Positions 1 through 9,383 are shown, counted from the stretch's first letter. The stretch is 64,000 nucleotides of DNA from Ohtaekwangia sp036568665 (GCF_036568665.1 NZ_DATCSD010000348.1:7764-71763), one strand, 5' to 3'. Numbers and translations: made by a program. The notes: a model not told the origin generated them from the sequence alone.

Positions 1-147
1 TGAAGTTAGGTTTTCTCCAATGGAGTTTGTCTTTTGGCTTGAAAAACGAAAAGGACATGTGAAAAGAGGAAATCGACAATATATTCCGTAGAAAAATCGT
101 ATATTTTTAGCCGTCACCTCAATCCAGTATGGCTTAACTGGCTGTCC

Positions 148-504
148 ATGAGCAAAAAGAGATTACCGTCTATGTCGGCGCTCCTTGTCATAAGCTGGCC
201 CGTGCTGTTTGCCCAGGTCAACAAAATGGACACTACGGCCGTGTTAAGTCTTTTGACTTTGGGGAATACACATTTGGAACTCGGCGGTGGCGTGGACAAA
301 GCCATGGCCTATGCGCAAAAAGCCGATGCGTTGTCGGCCGGAGTACTATCTTTTTCAGCGGCTTTGTTTAGCGTATGGAATTCCAACGAAAACGACGAAA
401 GGGTGCGTTATCACCTAAATGCCCTTGAAAATAAGATTGATTTAATTCAAACTGAGTTAAAAGTCATCGAGGCGAACAAGGACTCTACAAGGCTGCAAAA
501 ATGA
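148..504 (+). CDS. hypothetical exported protein
   Basis: A 118-residue protein that I do not recognise. Its N-terminus has a basic start (MSKKR) and a hydrophobic stretch ending FAQ near residue 23, like a Sec signal peptide. The rest is helical, and residues 85-115 are rich in charged residues with heptad-like spacing (LENKIDLIQTELKVIEANK), which suggests a short coiled coil. Its TGA stop overlaps the ATG of the next frame (ATGA at 501-504), so the two were probably translated as a coupled pair. Because the next gene is truncated, this gene may be the surviving part of a broken operon. Confidence 0.5.
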   Translation: MSKKRLPSMSALLVISWPVLFAQVNKMDTTAVLSLLTLGNTHLELGGGVDKAMAYAQKADALSAGVLSFSAALFSVWNSNENDERVRYHLNALENKIDLIQTELKVIEANKDSTRLQK

Positions 505-660
505 ACGAACCTGATCTCGACGTAGAGGGACGACTTCGTGAGTACTTCCCAACATTCTTCGAACTCCTGGGCGATAATAAACTAGATTGGAAGACGGTAA
601 ATAGAGTTCTTTCACGAAAGATTGATGAATGGAAAATGAAGTCAAAGGGAGGCACGATCC
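501..660 (+). pseudogene. 5' remnant of an unrecognised gene, cut at a junction with bioB
   Basis: Starts on the ATGA overlap with the preceding gene. About 50 residues (MNEPDLDVEGRLREYF through WKMKSKGG) look like normal helical protein. After about position 655 the same frame turns into low-plausibility sequence, while a different frame becomes clearly biotin-synthase-like. The simplest reading is that a deletion or recombination joined the start of this gene to the 3' end of bioB. Its function is unknown. Confidence 0.45.
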
Positions 661-1084
661 GGGTGGAATCATCGGGATGGGGGAGAAACAGCTCGATCGC
701 ATCGGCATTTTGCATACACTCGCCACGCTGTCTGAACACCCGGAATCCGTTCCCGTCAATGCACTTGTTCCTGTCGAAGGCACGCCGCTCGAAGATCAGC
801 CCCGCGTATCGGTTTGGGAAATGATCCGGATGATCGCTACGGCGAGGATCATCATACCGAAGGCGATGGTCCGCTTGTCGGCCGGCCGCGTAAGAATGAC
901 ACTCGAGGAACAGGCGTTATGTTTCATGGCAGGAGCTAACAGCATTTTCGCCGGCGATAAATTACTCGCGACACCCAACCCTGGTTACGTGGCAGACCAG
1001 GAGATGTTCCAGGTATTGAATCTCAAACCAAGAAAGGCTTTTAAAGATTATCCATTGCCCATTAACCATTTTCCATTGCATTGA
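655..1084 (+). pseudogene. bioB: biotin synthase C-terminal fragment
   Basis: The frame encodes a protein tail matching the end of biotin synthase, the radical-SAM enzyme that inserts sulfur into dethiobiotin. Visible family segments in order are GGIIGMGE, RIGILHTLATL, ESVPVNALVPVEGTPL, IRMIATARIIIPKAMVRLSAGR and LCFMAGANSIFAGDKLLATPNP. The arginine in the VRLSAGR segment is retained. The N-terminal two thirds are missing, including the CxxxCxxC iron-sulfur motif, so the product cannot be active. No other biotin genes are nearby. The joint with unrelated coding sequence around 655-662 marks an old rearrangement. Confidence 0.8.
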
Positions 1085-1130
1085 TCAAAATTTGCAAATG
1101 AAATGAACAATGGATACCGAATAATAATGA

Positions 1131-3482
1131 TCAATCTGCCCGTAAGGACTCCACGGGGTTGGTGGTCGCAGCTCTTAACGCCTGCCACACTACAGTGATC
1201 ATCGCAATTGCAAGGAGCATGAACGCTGTCAAAGCGAACACGAACCAGGTGATTTCGGTGCGGTAGGTATAGCCGCTCAGAAAGTCATCCATGATAAACC
1301 AGGCGAATGGCACACCGATGATGAGTGATATCAAAACAAGCCTCATAAAATCATAACACAGCATGCTGATCAGTTGGCGGACATTCGCGCCCAACACCTT
1401 CCTGATACCTAATTCTTTTGTCCTCCTTTCCGCTGTGAATGAGGCGAGGCCGAACAATCCCAGGCATGAGATCACGATGGCAATGAATGTAAACACGAGC
1501 GAAAGATTTTGAAGGGAATTCTCGCTGCGGTATTCGCTTTCGAACCGCTCGTTGAGAAAATAGTAATCGAACGGATACGAAGGATCAAACTTTTTCTGCG
1601 CCGCTGCGATGGCTTCGATCGCCTTATCCACATTCCCATTTTCAATTCTCGCAAAGGCTGTCCCCGATGCCCGCGGGAGACATAAGACGATCACTGGCTC
1701 GATCTCGTTTTGGAGATTCTGATTATTCCAGTCCTTGATCACACCAACAATGTGGCCTGGATCTCCGGCTTCAACAACGACGGGCGTACCGATCGCATCT
1801 TTCAGACCCATTATCTCTACGGCCTTCTCGTTTATGAGGTAGCTCATTGAATCCGCCTCATCATCAACAAAGTCGCGACCTGCGATGATCGTCATCTTCA
1901 TTGTTGAAACGAAGTCCTTGTCGGTGAAAACGATCCTGAAATTTGTAACATCGCCAACAGGTTTACCCGGCCAGAATATTGCGGAGTTGTGGGCTGAAAT
2001 GCTAAAGGGGTTGGTTCCATTGCCAGAGAAGGTCATACGTTTCACTGAAGGCTCATTCAGCACTTCATTCTTGAATGCATTCTTGTTATTCGATACACCT
2101 TCGCGCAAACTAAAGCCAATCACGTTCTCACGATCGAAGCCAAGATTCTTTTTCTTGATGAAATCAAGTTGCTGGTAAACAACCACGCTGCAGACCATGA
2201 GGATCACGGCCAGCATAAATTGAAATACAACGAGCGATTGACGAAGTCGTGCTCCGCCAAAATGATTCTGGCCCTTCAATACAGCAGCGGCCTTAATCGC
2301 CGACAAATACAAGGCAGGGTAGCTTCCCGCCATAACGCCAACAAGACAACCAAATGCAATTACCGCACCGATGAAAGTTGGAGAATAGTCGATCGTAATG
2401 TTCTTCGATGTTATTGAGTTAAAGAATGGAAGTAACGTTTGTGTGGCTGCAACGGCAACGATTGTCGAGATCAAAGCCATAAGAGTGGCTTCGCAAATAA
2501 ATTGAAATGAAAGGGATTGGCGAGATGCGCCAACGACCTTGCGCACTCCAATCTCCCGTCCACGCAGTGACGATCGCGCGGTCGCAAGGTTCATGAAGTT
2601 GATGCATGCAATCAATAAGATAAAGAAGCCTATGAAGAAGATTATTTTCACATAAGCGATACGTCCACCATCCGCCTTGCCACTATTGAAATTTCCGTAC
2701 AGGTGCAGGTCGCCGAATGGATATAAGAATATCTCGCTGATACAATCGTTGCAATGTTCTTTAACCATGCCTTTGATACGTCCATTTAATGCATCGACGT
2801 CGGTATTTGATCTCAGTTTTACAAAAGTCAGGCTTTCTTCACTGTCCCAGCTTTCGACCCATGGCTTGCGATCGAGCAAAAGATGGTAGGGGGCAAGGAC
2901 GTCGAAATGAACAAAGGAGTTTGGACGATTGTCTTCAACAACAGCCGATACCTGGAGGTCGTGTTTGTTGTCGAGGCGGAATATTTTTCCGATCGCGCTT
3001 CCGGAAGGGAAATAACGTTGCGCAGCGGAGCGTGTAATAACGATCGAGTTTTTGTTAGGAACGGGGTTCGAAGCGTCTCCTTCGATCACCTTGAAAGAAA
3101 ACACTTGCATGATCTGTGGGTCGGCCCACAAAACATTTTGCATCAAGCCTCGATCACCATTACTAAGAAGCAACGACACCGGCCAGTCTACCCGTGCCGC
3201 CGTTTCAACCGCCGGATAATTTGCGACGAGTTCGCTTGCGATCAAACCCTGCGTTGAGTACCATGTCTCGATGTGCCCATCGGGATAAACCTTGTTGTTC
3301 ATCACCTCATAGATCTGATCGTTGCCGTCGAAGTACCTATCGAAAGTGAGTTCGTCGTTAATCCAAAGTCCAATGAATAACGCCGTTGTGATGCCCAGCG
3401 TGAGACCGAAAATGTTGATGATTGAATAGATCCTGGAGCGCAGGAGTGAACGCACGAAGGTTTTGAGATAATTGGTAAGCAT
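1131..3482 (-). CDS. FtsX/MacB-type ABC transporter permease
   Basis: A large permease of about 783 residues in the Bacteroidota style. It has an N-terminal transmembrane helix after a short basic start (MLTNYLKTFVRSLLRSR), a periplasmic MacB_PCD domain, a first FtsX domain (roughly residues 285-400, with RGREIGVRKVVGASR), a second periplasmic domain and a second FtsX domain near the end (RRTKELGIRKVLGANV, ending TNPVESLRAD). I chose the ATG at 3480-3482 over one eight codons upstream because the family begins with ML-NYLK. Family members export peptides, lipids or macrolides or act mechanically. No ATPase or membrane-fusion gene lies beside it, so it is an orphan permease. A paralogue lies at 18728-21091. 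Confidence 0.85.
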   Translation of the reverse strand: MLTNYLKTFVRSLLRSRIYSIINIFGLTLGITTALFIGLWINDELTFDRYFDGNDQIYEVMNNKVYPDGHIETWYSTQGLIASELVANYPAVETAARVDWPVSLLLSNGDRGLMQNVLWADPQIMQVFSFKVIEGDASNPVPNKNSIVITRSAAQRYFPSGSAIGKIFRLDNKHDLQVSAVVEDNRPNSFVHFDVLAPYHLLLDRKPWVESWDSEESLTFVKLRSNTDVDALNGRIKGMVKEHCNDCISEIFLYPFGDLHLYGNFNSGKADGGRIAYVKIIFFIGFFILLIACINFMNLATARSSLRGREIGVRKVVGASRQSLSFQFICEATLMALISTIVAVAATQTLLPFFNSITSKNITIDYSPTFIGAVIAFGCLVGVMAGSYPALYLSAIKAAAVLKGQNHFGGARLRQSLVVFQFMLAVILMVCSVVVYQQLDFIKKKNLGFDRENVIGFSLREGVSNNKNAFKNEVLNEPSVKRMTFSGNGTNPFSISAHNSAIFWPGKPVGDVTNFRIVFTDKDFVSTMKMTIIAGRDFVDDEADSMSYLINEKAVEIMGLKDAIGTPVVVEAGDPGHIVGVIKDWNNQNLQNEIEPVIVLCLPRASGTAFARIENGNVDKAIEAIAAAQKKFDPSYPFDYYFLNERFESEYRSENSLQNLSLVFTFIAIVISCLGLFGLASFTAERRTKELGIRKVLGANVRQLISMLCYDFMRLVLISLIIGVPFAWFIMDDFLSGYTYRTEITWFVFALTAFMLLAIAMITVVWQALRAATTNPVESLRAD

Positions 3483-3718
3483 AGGATCAGGGTAAAGGCT
3501 TGACACCGATTACCAAATTCAGGCCAGATAATTATTGCTGATTTAGCCTGATTACGGATCTTCGATCAAAGACTTTGTCCGCTCACGGTCGTTCCCGTTC
3601 GCTAGTGGACCTTAGCGACGCTGGCCATCAAAAGTGATTTTTTCTGGAAACATCGAAGCAAAAGATATAGGTTTAGGAATGATTCTGTAACTCTTTAGGT
3701 AATTGAAATGCCCTAGTT

Positions 3719-4444
3719 ATGAAAAAATACTGGTCCGACTATATACATGATTATTCAGCGTTTCATTATGAATTTAACGTTCAGGTGTCGAATGCTGACT
3801 TTAAAGACAAGATACTTTCTGTAGATGCTGCTTTCTTAAAAGCGGGTCATCAGCAAAAACTATTTGTCTATCCGGATCTCGATAGAATAGAGTCTTATTT
3901 GAAAAGAAGGAGAGAGCAGTTTTTTTCTGAAGGCAATCGGTGGATAAACCTTATTGATTTCGATCAGTTTGAGGATACGTCGCGGAAAGAATTTCAAATA
4001 TTCTTGCCCGACAGCGAAGGACGGCTTGTGGCAACACCCTACCATCAGCCATTTATCCGGCTCCGGGTATTGGATATCGAGAACATATCCTTTTTACACT
4101 GGTCGGACGTGGAGAATGAGGATGACTGGCATGACGGCATCTTTTTTGGATTGCATTCCAACAGTACGATCTGGAATGAGGATATCGGCCTTATGCTGGA
4201 CGAAGGCACAGGTAACATGGTTATACTCGATCCCGCAGCCAATAATCGTTTCTTTGCTTACCGTATAGTGCCGCGGTTTAATAGTTTCCTGCGGGATGTC
4301 ACAACAGCTATTGAATCGTTAGGTGGTAGCGTGACCTTGGGCGAGCACGACGGCAAACAGGTAACAGAACGAGGAATTCTGCTGGATGGACAGCTCATTT
4401 TTCAGGAAGATATAGATGCAGGAAAAATTGAGCTTCCGCGCTGA
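3719..4444 (+). CDS. hypothetical cytoplasmic protein
   Basis: A 241-residue acidic soluble protein with no signal peptide or membrane segment. I do not recognise the family. It has many aromatic residues and a mixed alpha/beta pattern. The central part (HWSDVENEDDWHDGIFFGLHSN) is rich in Asp, Trp and His. The gene stands alone between two minus-strand genes. A short frame with its own ATG starts inside its 3' end (see 4416-4547). Codon use resembles its neighbours and nothing suggests disruption. Confidence 0.6.
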   Translation: MKKYWSDYIHDYSAFHYEFNVQVSNADFKDKILSVDAAFLKAGHQQKLFVYPDLDRIESYLKRRREQFFSEGNRWINLIDFDQFEDTSRKEFQIFLPDSEGRLVATPYHQPFIRLRVLDIENISFLHWSDVENEDDWHDGIFFGLHSNSTIWNEDIGLMLDEGTGNMVILDPAANNRFFAYRIVPRFNSFLRDVTTAIESLGGSVTLGEHDGKQVTERGILLDGQLIFQEDIDAGKIELPR

Positions 4445-4547
4445 CCAGCCGATCATAGTTGAACTCGATTTGATTGAAAGGGACACCTCAAAATTCACGG
4501 CTGTGATATGGATCGCAATTATTGGGCTGTACGCCACATCGCATTGA
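4416..4547 (+). CDS. possible small overlapping membrane protein (43 aa)
   Basis: A 43-codon frame begins 29 bases before the stop of the preceding gene, after CAGGAAGA a few bases upstream that could serve as a ribosome site. The product (MQEKLSFRADQPIIVELDL then a hydrophobic stretch FTAVIWIAIIGLYATSH) looks like a short soluble head followed by one weak membrane helix. This is a pattern judgement only: there is no homologue to cite, and a chance frame of this size is possible. Confidence 0.3.
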   Translation: MQEKLSFRADQPIIVELDLIERDTSKFTAVIWIAIIGLYATSH

Positions 4548-4786
4548 TTGTGGATCAGGTAAGCTTTACATATGATTCAACAGTCGGCATCCCATGCTGC
4601 ATCTTTCGTTTCTCGGAGCTATTATTTTGGACTATTTACACGATATTTTGACGTTCATGTTGATCGTGGAAATCCATGGGCCAGTTCCTGCAGTGCAAGG
4701 CAGACGTGGCAGATTCTCACAAAAGAGGCGACGGTGTATTGATAAAAATCATCGGTGGACTCTTTAGATTTTAAGGACCTTCATTT

Positions 4787-5806
4787 TCACAGCTTTAGAA
4801 ATTCGGTTATTCTGTCGCTGAGTGGCTTGTTGTCGATGGCAATATTTTGGTGTGTTCTACCTTCATAGATAAAAAGCTCAACGGAATCTGCCATCCCGAT
4901 TTCTGTCATTGCCGCTTTCAACTCTTCTCCCTGAGAGACAGGTACGATAAGACCATTCGCAGCCAGGTGAAGTTGTGTTTTAGGAAGTAGTTCTGAGAAA
5001 TACACCGGTGAACTGGCAATCATTTTTAATCTTATCAGCGCTGGCGACTTATAATTCTCCACAAGAGCATTGAGAAACTGACATTGATATGTGTCATCAT
5101 TTTCATTTGACGATGTTAATTCCAGAAGGTTCACTGGTCCGGCAATGCCTAAAGCTCTTTTTATTCTCTTATCTCGCTCAGCGACTAATAACGCCACGGT
5201 GGCCCCTCTGCTACCTCCTCTTACGATCGTTCGATGCACATCGGCCCTGATCTCAGTATTTTCAATCACATTCAGAAAAGCAATGATGTCATCGGCAGCT
5301 CCATCGAAAGCATCACAGTGTTCGCCGTCCGAAACAGGAGAAGTATACTCAATATGGTTGATAGTAATGGACAATGACTGTCCTCTCAACGCAGGAAAGG
5401 CAAAGATAAAGGGATCATCGTCGATATTGTCCAGAACCAGGTTAATGGAATTGACATAATTGTCGATGTCAAATCCCCCGACATAAATACGAACGGGCAG
5501 TGTGTCGTTTCCGGCGGGAATTACCAACGCACCATATTCTTTTTTCCCATTAACAATAAATGATACAATTCTAAGCGTCGCGTCCGCATTCATTATTTTA
5601 CTTTCCTGTTCTATGTTATAACTTTTCACGGACAAATCCCTCGAATTCCAGTCTGATTGAACAATATCCAGTTCGCTTTGTGTGGGACTGGAAAACAATT
5701 CGTCTCGATCGTACCCGTCAAGAAAGTCATCCTCCTTGCAATAATTGCAAATCAGCATAACAAGTAAGATAGAGATGTATGTGGTGCTTTTCCGGGCGAA
5801 TTTCAT
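4787..5806 (-). CDS. exported alpha/beta hydrolase, S9-like
   Basis: A 339-residue protein with a hydrophobic N-terminal segment (SILLVMLICNYC) followed by acidic residues (KEDD), resembling a Bacteroidota lipoprotein start, although the lipobox is not classical. The nucleophile elbow GGSRGA (G-x-S-x-G) near residue 200 and the C-terminal His in GRTHQNI fit a serine hydrolase of the prolyl-oligopeptidase or esterase type. Where S9 enzymes carry the catalytic Asp just before a VP motif (pattern HGxxDxxVP), this protein reads AANGLIVPVS, with Gly or Asn at that place. The acid residue may lie elsewhere, or the protein may be inactive. Substrate unknown. The gene is monocistronic. Confidence 0.6.
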   Translation of the reverse strand: MKFARKSTTYISILLVMLICNYCKEDDFLDGYDRDELFSSPTQSELDIVQSDWNSRDLSVKSYNIEQESKIMNADATLRIVSFIVNGKKEYGALVIPAGNDTLPVRIYVGGFDIDNYVNSINLVLDNIDDDPFIFAFPALRGQSLSITINHIEYTSPVSDGEHCDAFDGAADDIIAFLNVIENTEIRADVHRTIVRGGSRGATVALLVAERDKRIKRALGIAGPVNLLELTSSNENDDTYQCQFLNALVENYKSPALIRLKMIASSPVYFSELLPKTQLHLAANGLIVPVSQGEELKAAMTEIGMADSVELFIYEGRTHQNIAIDNKPLSDRITEFLKL

Positions 5807-6382
5807 AGCAGTGTTATACCCTATGAGTCAGCGAAACGGCTAAAAGTTGTAGTGAAAAATACCGTGAGCGCACACGATAAAAAATCTTTTATAAGAATAG
5901 GAGTAAACTTATGGCGCGAACGGATTTAGAATCTGCTTATAAAGCCCGGATAGGCCCGTGGAAAGTTTCAGGCTGAATTGAAAGCCTGAAAAACATTAGC
6001 GATACAAACAGAGGTAAATCTCATAAAGAAATGCACTTTCTTGTTTATACTATAATGGTATAAACAATTAATGACGATGGCGTGCCCGCTACCTTGAAGT
6101 GTTTATTTAAAGTAATACTAAGGCCAAGGGACACAGATAGGTGTATAGTTAGGTATTATATAAGTAGCGCTTTATTTTTTTATGATTCACAGAAGACAAT
6201 AGAAAAAAAACTGCGTTTGATAAGGCGGTGAAAGCTATCATTCCTTCGACAAAAGGATTGCGAAAAAAGAAAGTTGCAAGAGTATTTGTTAGAACAATCC
6301 TGATGTCGGCAGTTGTTGATTCAAGATCAAAGAATAGTATGGATAGAACTGGTTTGCATCCACCCTATGCTTCAGCTACACA
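5807..6382. other. gene-free stretch
   Basis: About 575 bases without a supportable gene. It is AT-rich, with scattered stops in all frames. A short inverted repeat (TTTATACTATAATGGTATAAA) sits near 6044-6064. I see no clear terminator or promoter. Confidence 0.5.
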
Positions 6383-6566
6383 ATGGCTCTAGGAATTTTT
6401 ATTGCACTTTTATTACCGCGGGCGGCGCCCATCTTTTTTTATCACATCTTCTTATGTAGCAGTCGGTGCCGCATTTGGATGCCTGATCGTCGTCAGTATT
6501 TTTTACGTGTCCGAAAGAATCAAGAAACCAGCATGGAGCATCAAGCATATCAAGGTAAAGTTTTGA
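6383..6566 (+). pseudogene. frameshifted small membrane protein
   Basis: Two frames join into a sensible product if one T is removed from the seven-T run at 6434-6440. The first part is MALGIFIALLLPRAAP. The second is ITSSYVAVGAAFGCLIVV followed by SERIKKPAWSIKHIKVKF and a TGA at 6564-6566. The result would be about 60 residues with two membrane helices and a basic tail, as in small inner-membrane proteins. Without the correction neither frame is convincing. It may be a decayed gene, or a sequencing error in the homopolymer. Confidence 0.35.
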
Positions 6567-6793
6567 GCTGGCTTGGTCCCAACTGATGTTTGCCAATCGA
6601 TATTTTAGATTTCGATCCACTTCTTCGCGACTCCAAAATCCATGTGCTTGTAGCCTGATTATGGCAACCAGCAGTTGACCTGGAAGGTATCCAATGCTGA
6701 AATTCTGAACAAAGTAAACTTGGTATTTTGAGCAAAGCCCCCCGGATTGGTGGCGCCTAGCTTTGCCTTATCAAACACAAAAAAAACATTTTT

Positions 6794-7825
6794 ATGAAAA
6801 CAACACTAGAAAACAGCAACTATAACGGGAAGTTGCAACAACCACTCAATTCCGGGTTTAACGCATCATCCACAACAAGCGATGTCATAAAAGGCATTGA
6901 CTTGACCGGCAAGATCGCCATTGTCACGGGGGGCAATGCCGGGATTGGCCTGGAAACCACCAAGACCCTCGCTGCAGCCGGCGCGACCGTAGTAGTACCT
7001 GCACGCGATGTGGAGAAAGCAAAGAAGAACCTGGCGGGAATCGCCAATGTGGAATTGGAAACCATGGATATGATGGATGCTAAATCCATTGATGCTTTCG
7101 CTGAAAAGTTCCTGGCATCAGGACGACCGCTTCACGTGCTAATTAACAATGCCGGAATCATGTGGGTGCCATTGCGCAGAGACAGTCGTGGCATCGAGTC
7201 ACAGCTGGTTACAAATTTCCTGGCACAATTTGAACTGGTAGCAAAACTATGGCCCGCGCTCAAGCAAGCCAATGGCGCAAGGGTGGTCAATGTTTCCTCC
7301 CAGGGACACCAGTTTGCACCATTCGACTTTGCAGATCCGAACTTTGAGAATCGAGCCTATGAAACTTTGCAAGGGTATGGACAGTCAAAGACTGCTACCA
7401 TTCTTTTCGCCGTGGAGCTTGACAATCGTGGGAAGGAGCACGATGTGCGAGCCTATTCACTACACCCCGGTTCTATCGGTGGCACCGAGCTGGGACGCGA
7501 AGCTCCCCTTGAACTGTTCCAGAAAATGGGATTCGTAGATCAAAACGGGCAGATGTACCCTGAGGTCGCAGCAAAATTAAAGACTATACCACAAGGTGCG
7601 GCTACAACCGTATGGTGTGCTACCAGTCCTGCGCTCGATCAAATTGGCGGAGTGTATTGCGAGAACGTCAACGTAGCCTTCTTGAACAAGGGAGACATTA
7701 GTCCGCAGCAGGAAGATCCTAAAACCCCGACCGGTGTGCGAGACTATGCAGTGGATGAAGTTTCTGCGAAGACGCTTTGGAAACTTGCCGAGAAAATGAC
7801 TGGCATCCGTTTCAATGCCGACTAA
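6794..7825 (+). CDS. SDR family NAD(P)-dependent oxidoreductase
   Basis: A 343-residue short-chain dehydrogenase with a 30-residue N-terminal extension. The cofactor motif TGGNAGIG starts near residue 47. NNAGIM is at about 116, the catalytic Ser in VVNVSSQGHQ and the catalytic pair YGQSK follow, and HPGSIGGTEL is the substrate-loop start. The length and sequence resemble the retinol-dehydrogenase/WW-oxidoreductase-like branch, which reduces or oxidises hydrophobic carbonyls or alcohols; the true substrate is not predictable. A second SDR follows 85 bases downstream in the same direction, so the two are probably co-transcribed and end at the terminator at 8691. Confidence 0.85.
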   Translation: MKTTLENSNYNGKLQQPLNSGFNASSTTSDVIKGIDLTGKIAIVTGGNAGIGLETTKTLAAAGATVVVPARDVEKAKKNLAGIANVELETMDMMDAKSIDAFAEKFLASGRPLHVLINNAGIMWVPLRRDSRGIESQLVTNFLAQFELVAKLWPALKQANGARVVNVSSQGHQFAPFDFADPNFENRAYETLQGYGQSKTATILFAVELDNRGKEHDVRAYSLHPGSIGGTELGREAPLELFQKMGFVDQNGQMYPEVAAKLKTIPQGAATTVWCATSPALDQIGGVYCENVNVAFLNKGDISPQQEDPKTPTGVRDYAVDEVSAKTLWKLAEKMTGIRFNAD

Positions 7826-7910
7826 CGATGTTCTTGAAACGCCTTGAAAATCTAAACCAAATAGAATAACCCCAAAGTTGCCGATGATGGCAATTCGCAA
7901 AAGAAACAAT

Positions 7911-8648
7911 ATGAAAAACTTAAACGGAAAAATAGCCATCGTTACCGGTGGCAATAGCGGAATCGGTTATGCAGCGGCAAAGGAATTGAAGGAAAATGGC
8001 GCCCGGGTGATCATCACCGGAAGGCGCAAGGAGGCAGTTGAAAAAGCTGCCTCCCAATTGGGAGTGGAAGCGCTTGTGGCAGACCAGTCCAGCATCCAAG
8101 AGATCAACGCGCTGGTCGTGGCGGTATCAAAACGGTCAGGCACCGTGGATATCCTGGTTGTCAATGCAGGTATCACCCAATTAACCGACATTGAACATGC
8201 TCCCGAGAAGGTGTTCGATGATATCATGGGTGTCAACTTGCGCGGGACCTATTTCACCTTGAGCAAATTCATCCCCGTGCTCAGCGAAGGCGCCTCCGTT
8301 ATTCTTGTGTCTTCCACAACAGCTCATACCAACAAGCCCTACACGTCCATTTATTGCGCCAGCAAGGCCGCTGTCAATGCCGTGATGAAGATCGCTGCTG
8401 TTGAATTGGCGCCTCGTAAAATCAGGGTAAACGCCGTAAGTCCCGGACCGATCGCTACCGAGCTTATGGAAAAAGGAACCATGGGCGATCCGAAATTGCA
8501 AGAGCTTATTGTCAGCGGTGTTCCCCTCGGACGTTTGGGTAAACCCGATGAGGTCGGCAATCTGATCTGCTACCTGGCCAGCAGCAATGCCAGCTTTATT
8601 ACCGGGTCGGAATTCATCATTGATGGTGGACAAGTCCTGAATAAATAG
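7911..8648 (+). CDS. SDR family oxidoreductase, FabG-like
   Basis: A classical 245-residue SDR. I start it at the ATG at 7911 (MKNLNGKIAIVTGG), since the 11 extra residues of the longer frame are not family-like. Motifs are TGGNSGIG for NAD(P) binding, VVNAGI for the structural Asn motif, catalytic Ser in VSSTTAH, the catalytic Tyr/Lys in YCASK, and PGPIATEL. The C-terminus FIDGG-type ending (FIIDGGQVLNK) is typical of 3-oxoacyl reductase-like SDRs. It lies after another SDR and before a strong terminator, so it is probably the last gene of a two-gene operon. Confidence 0.85.
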   Translation: MKNLNGKIAIVTGGNSGIGYAAAKELKENGARVIITGRRKEAVEKAASQLGVEALVADQSSIQEINALVVAVSKRSGTVDILVVNAGITQLTDIEHAPEKVFDDIMGVNLRGTYFTLSKFIPVLSEGASVILVSSTTAHTNKPYTSIYCASKAAVNAVMKIAAVELAPRKIRVNAVSPGPIATELMEKGTMGDPKLQELIVSGVPLGRLGKPDEVGNLICYLASSNASFITGSEFIIDGGQVLNK

Positions 8649-8690
8649 AGTAACTCACGTCAGACACGCTGAATCAAAAATTGATGCAGA

Positions 8691-8718
8691 GAGGGAAGAA
8701 GGAATCTTCCCTCTTTTT
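8691..8718 (+). terminator. rho-independent terminator
   Basis: Perfect 9-bp stem GAGGGAAGA/TCTTCCCTC with a 5-base loop, followed directly by five T. It lies 43 bases after the second SDR gene. Confidence 0.85.
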
Positions 8719-8780
8719 GTCGTTTGGACTAGGCGAATTTGGAGCACGCTGGGTAAAAACAGGTGCCCGACTGAGTATTT

Positions 8781-9017
8781 TCAGAATCTGTAACCCAATG
8801 ACCTGAGGAGTTCATCCAGCTGTTCAAATGTTAAAAAAGGGTCCCATCGCATAGACGGATAGTCAAAAAAGGTTTGCAAGTACCAAAAACCGTCACTGAT
8901 TAGATACAGTATCAATCGGCGATCTGGACTCTGATAAGCCCCTTGTACATTATCATTAAATATTCCTGGTAAGAGATGATAGCCTCGTCTCAAGAGTTCC
9001 TGAGGAGTGATTTCCAT
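8781..9017 (-). CDS. small hypothetical protein
   Basis: A 78-residue soluble protein of unknown family. It starts MEITPQELLRRGYHLLPG and is rich in aromatic residues (DGFWYLQTFFDYPSMRWDPF), with a C-terminal amphipathic helix (LTFEQLDELLRSLGYRF). It is the last of a set of three small minus-strand genes (9458-9715, 9076-9270 and this one) that are unlike their neighbours. No function can be assigned. Confidence 0.5.
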   Translation of the reverse strand: MEITPQELLRRGYHLLPGIFNDNVQGAYQSPDRRLILYLISDGFWYLQTFFDYPSMRWDPFLTFEQLDELLRSLGYRF

Positions 9018-9075
9018 AGCGATTAATCTGAATTCAAATATAGCATGGGGTAACCCTGTAACAAACGGACCGGTA

Positions 9076-9270
9076 CTATTCGACGAAGTCTTTTAGAGTC
9101 ACCTGGCGTTTTGCAGCGTCTAACGGAATAACGTTTTCTTTTGGGGTTTTAATTTCAGTATTATCTTTTTTGAGAGTAATGATGGCCGTGCCGACTTGCA
9201 CAACGGTCATTTTGAATACACATGATCCGAAACTGACGTAGACTTCGTCACCGATCTGAAAGTTTTCCAT
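9076..9270 (-). CDS. small SH3-like hypothetical protein
   Basis: A 64-residue protein beginning MENFQIGDEVYVSFGS. The pattern 'IGDEV..SFGS..FKMTVVQVG...ITL' resembles small beta-barrel proteins of the DUF2158/YodC kind, in which an N-terminal GD(x)V motif starts an SH3-like fold. I am not sure it belongs to that family. It lies 58 bases upstream of the 78-residue gene on the same strand. Confidence 0.5.
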   Translation of the reverse strand: MENFQIGDEVYVSFGSCVFKMTVVQVGTAIITLKKDNTEIKTPKENVIPLDAAKRQVTLKDFVE

Positions 9271-9383
9271 TACATTATTATTCGTTTGCGAATGTCTCGA
9301 CTTGGCGGGACTAACACTATGCCATGAACTTTTGCCGCCAATAAACTACTGTTCCGATAAGCGCAATTTACATTACCCAGAGT

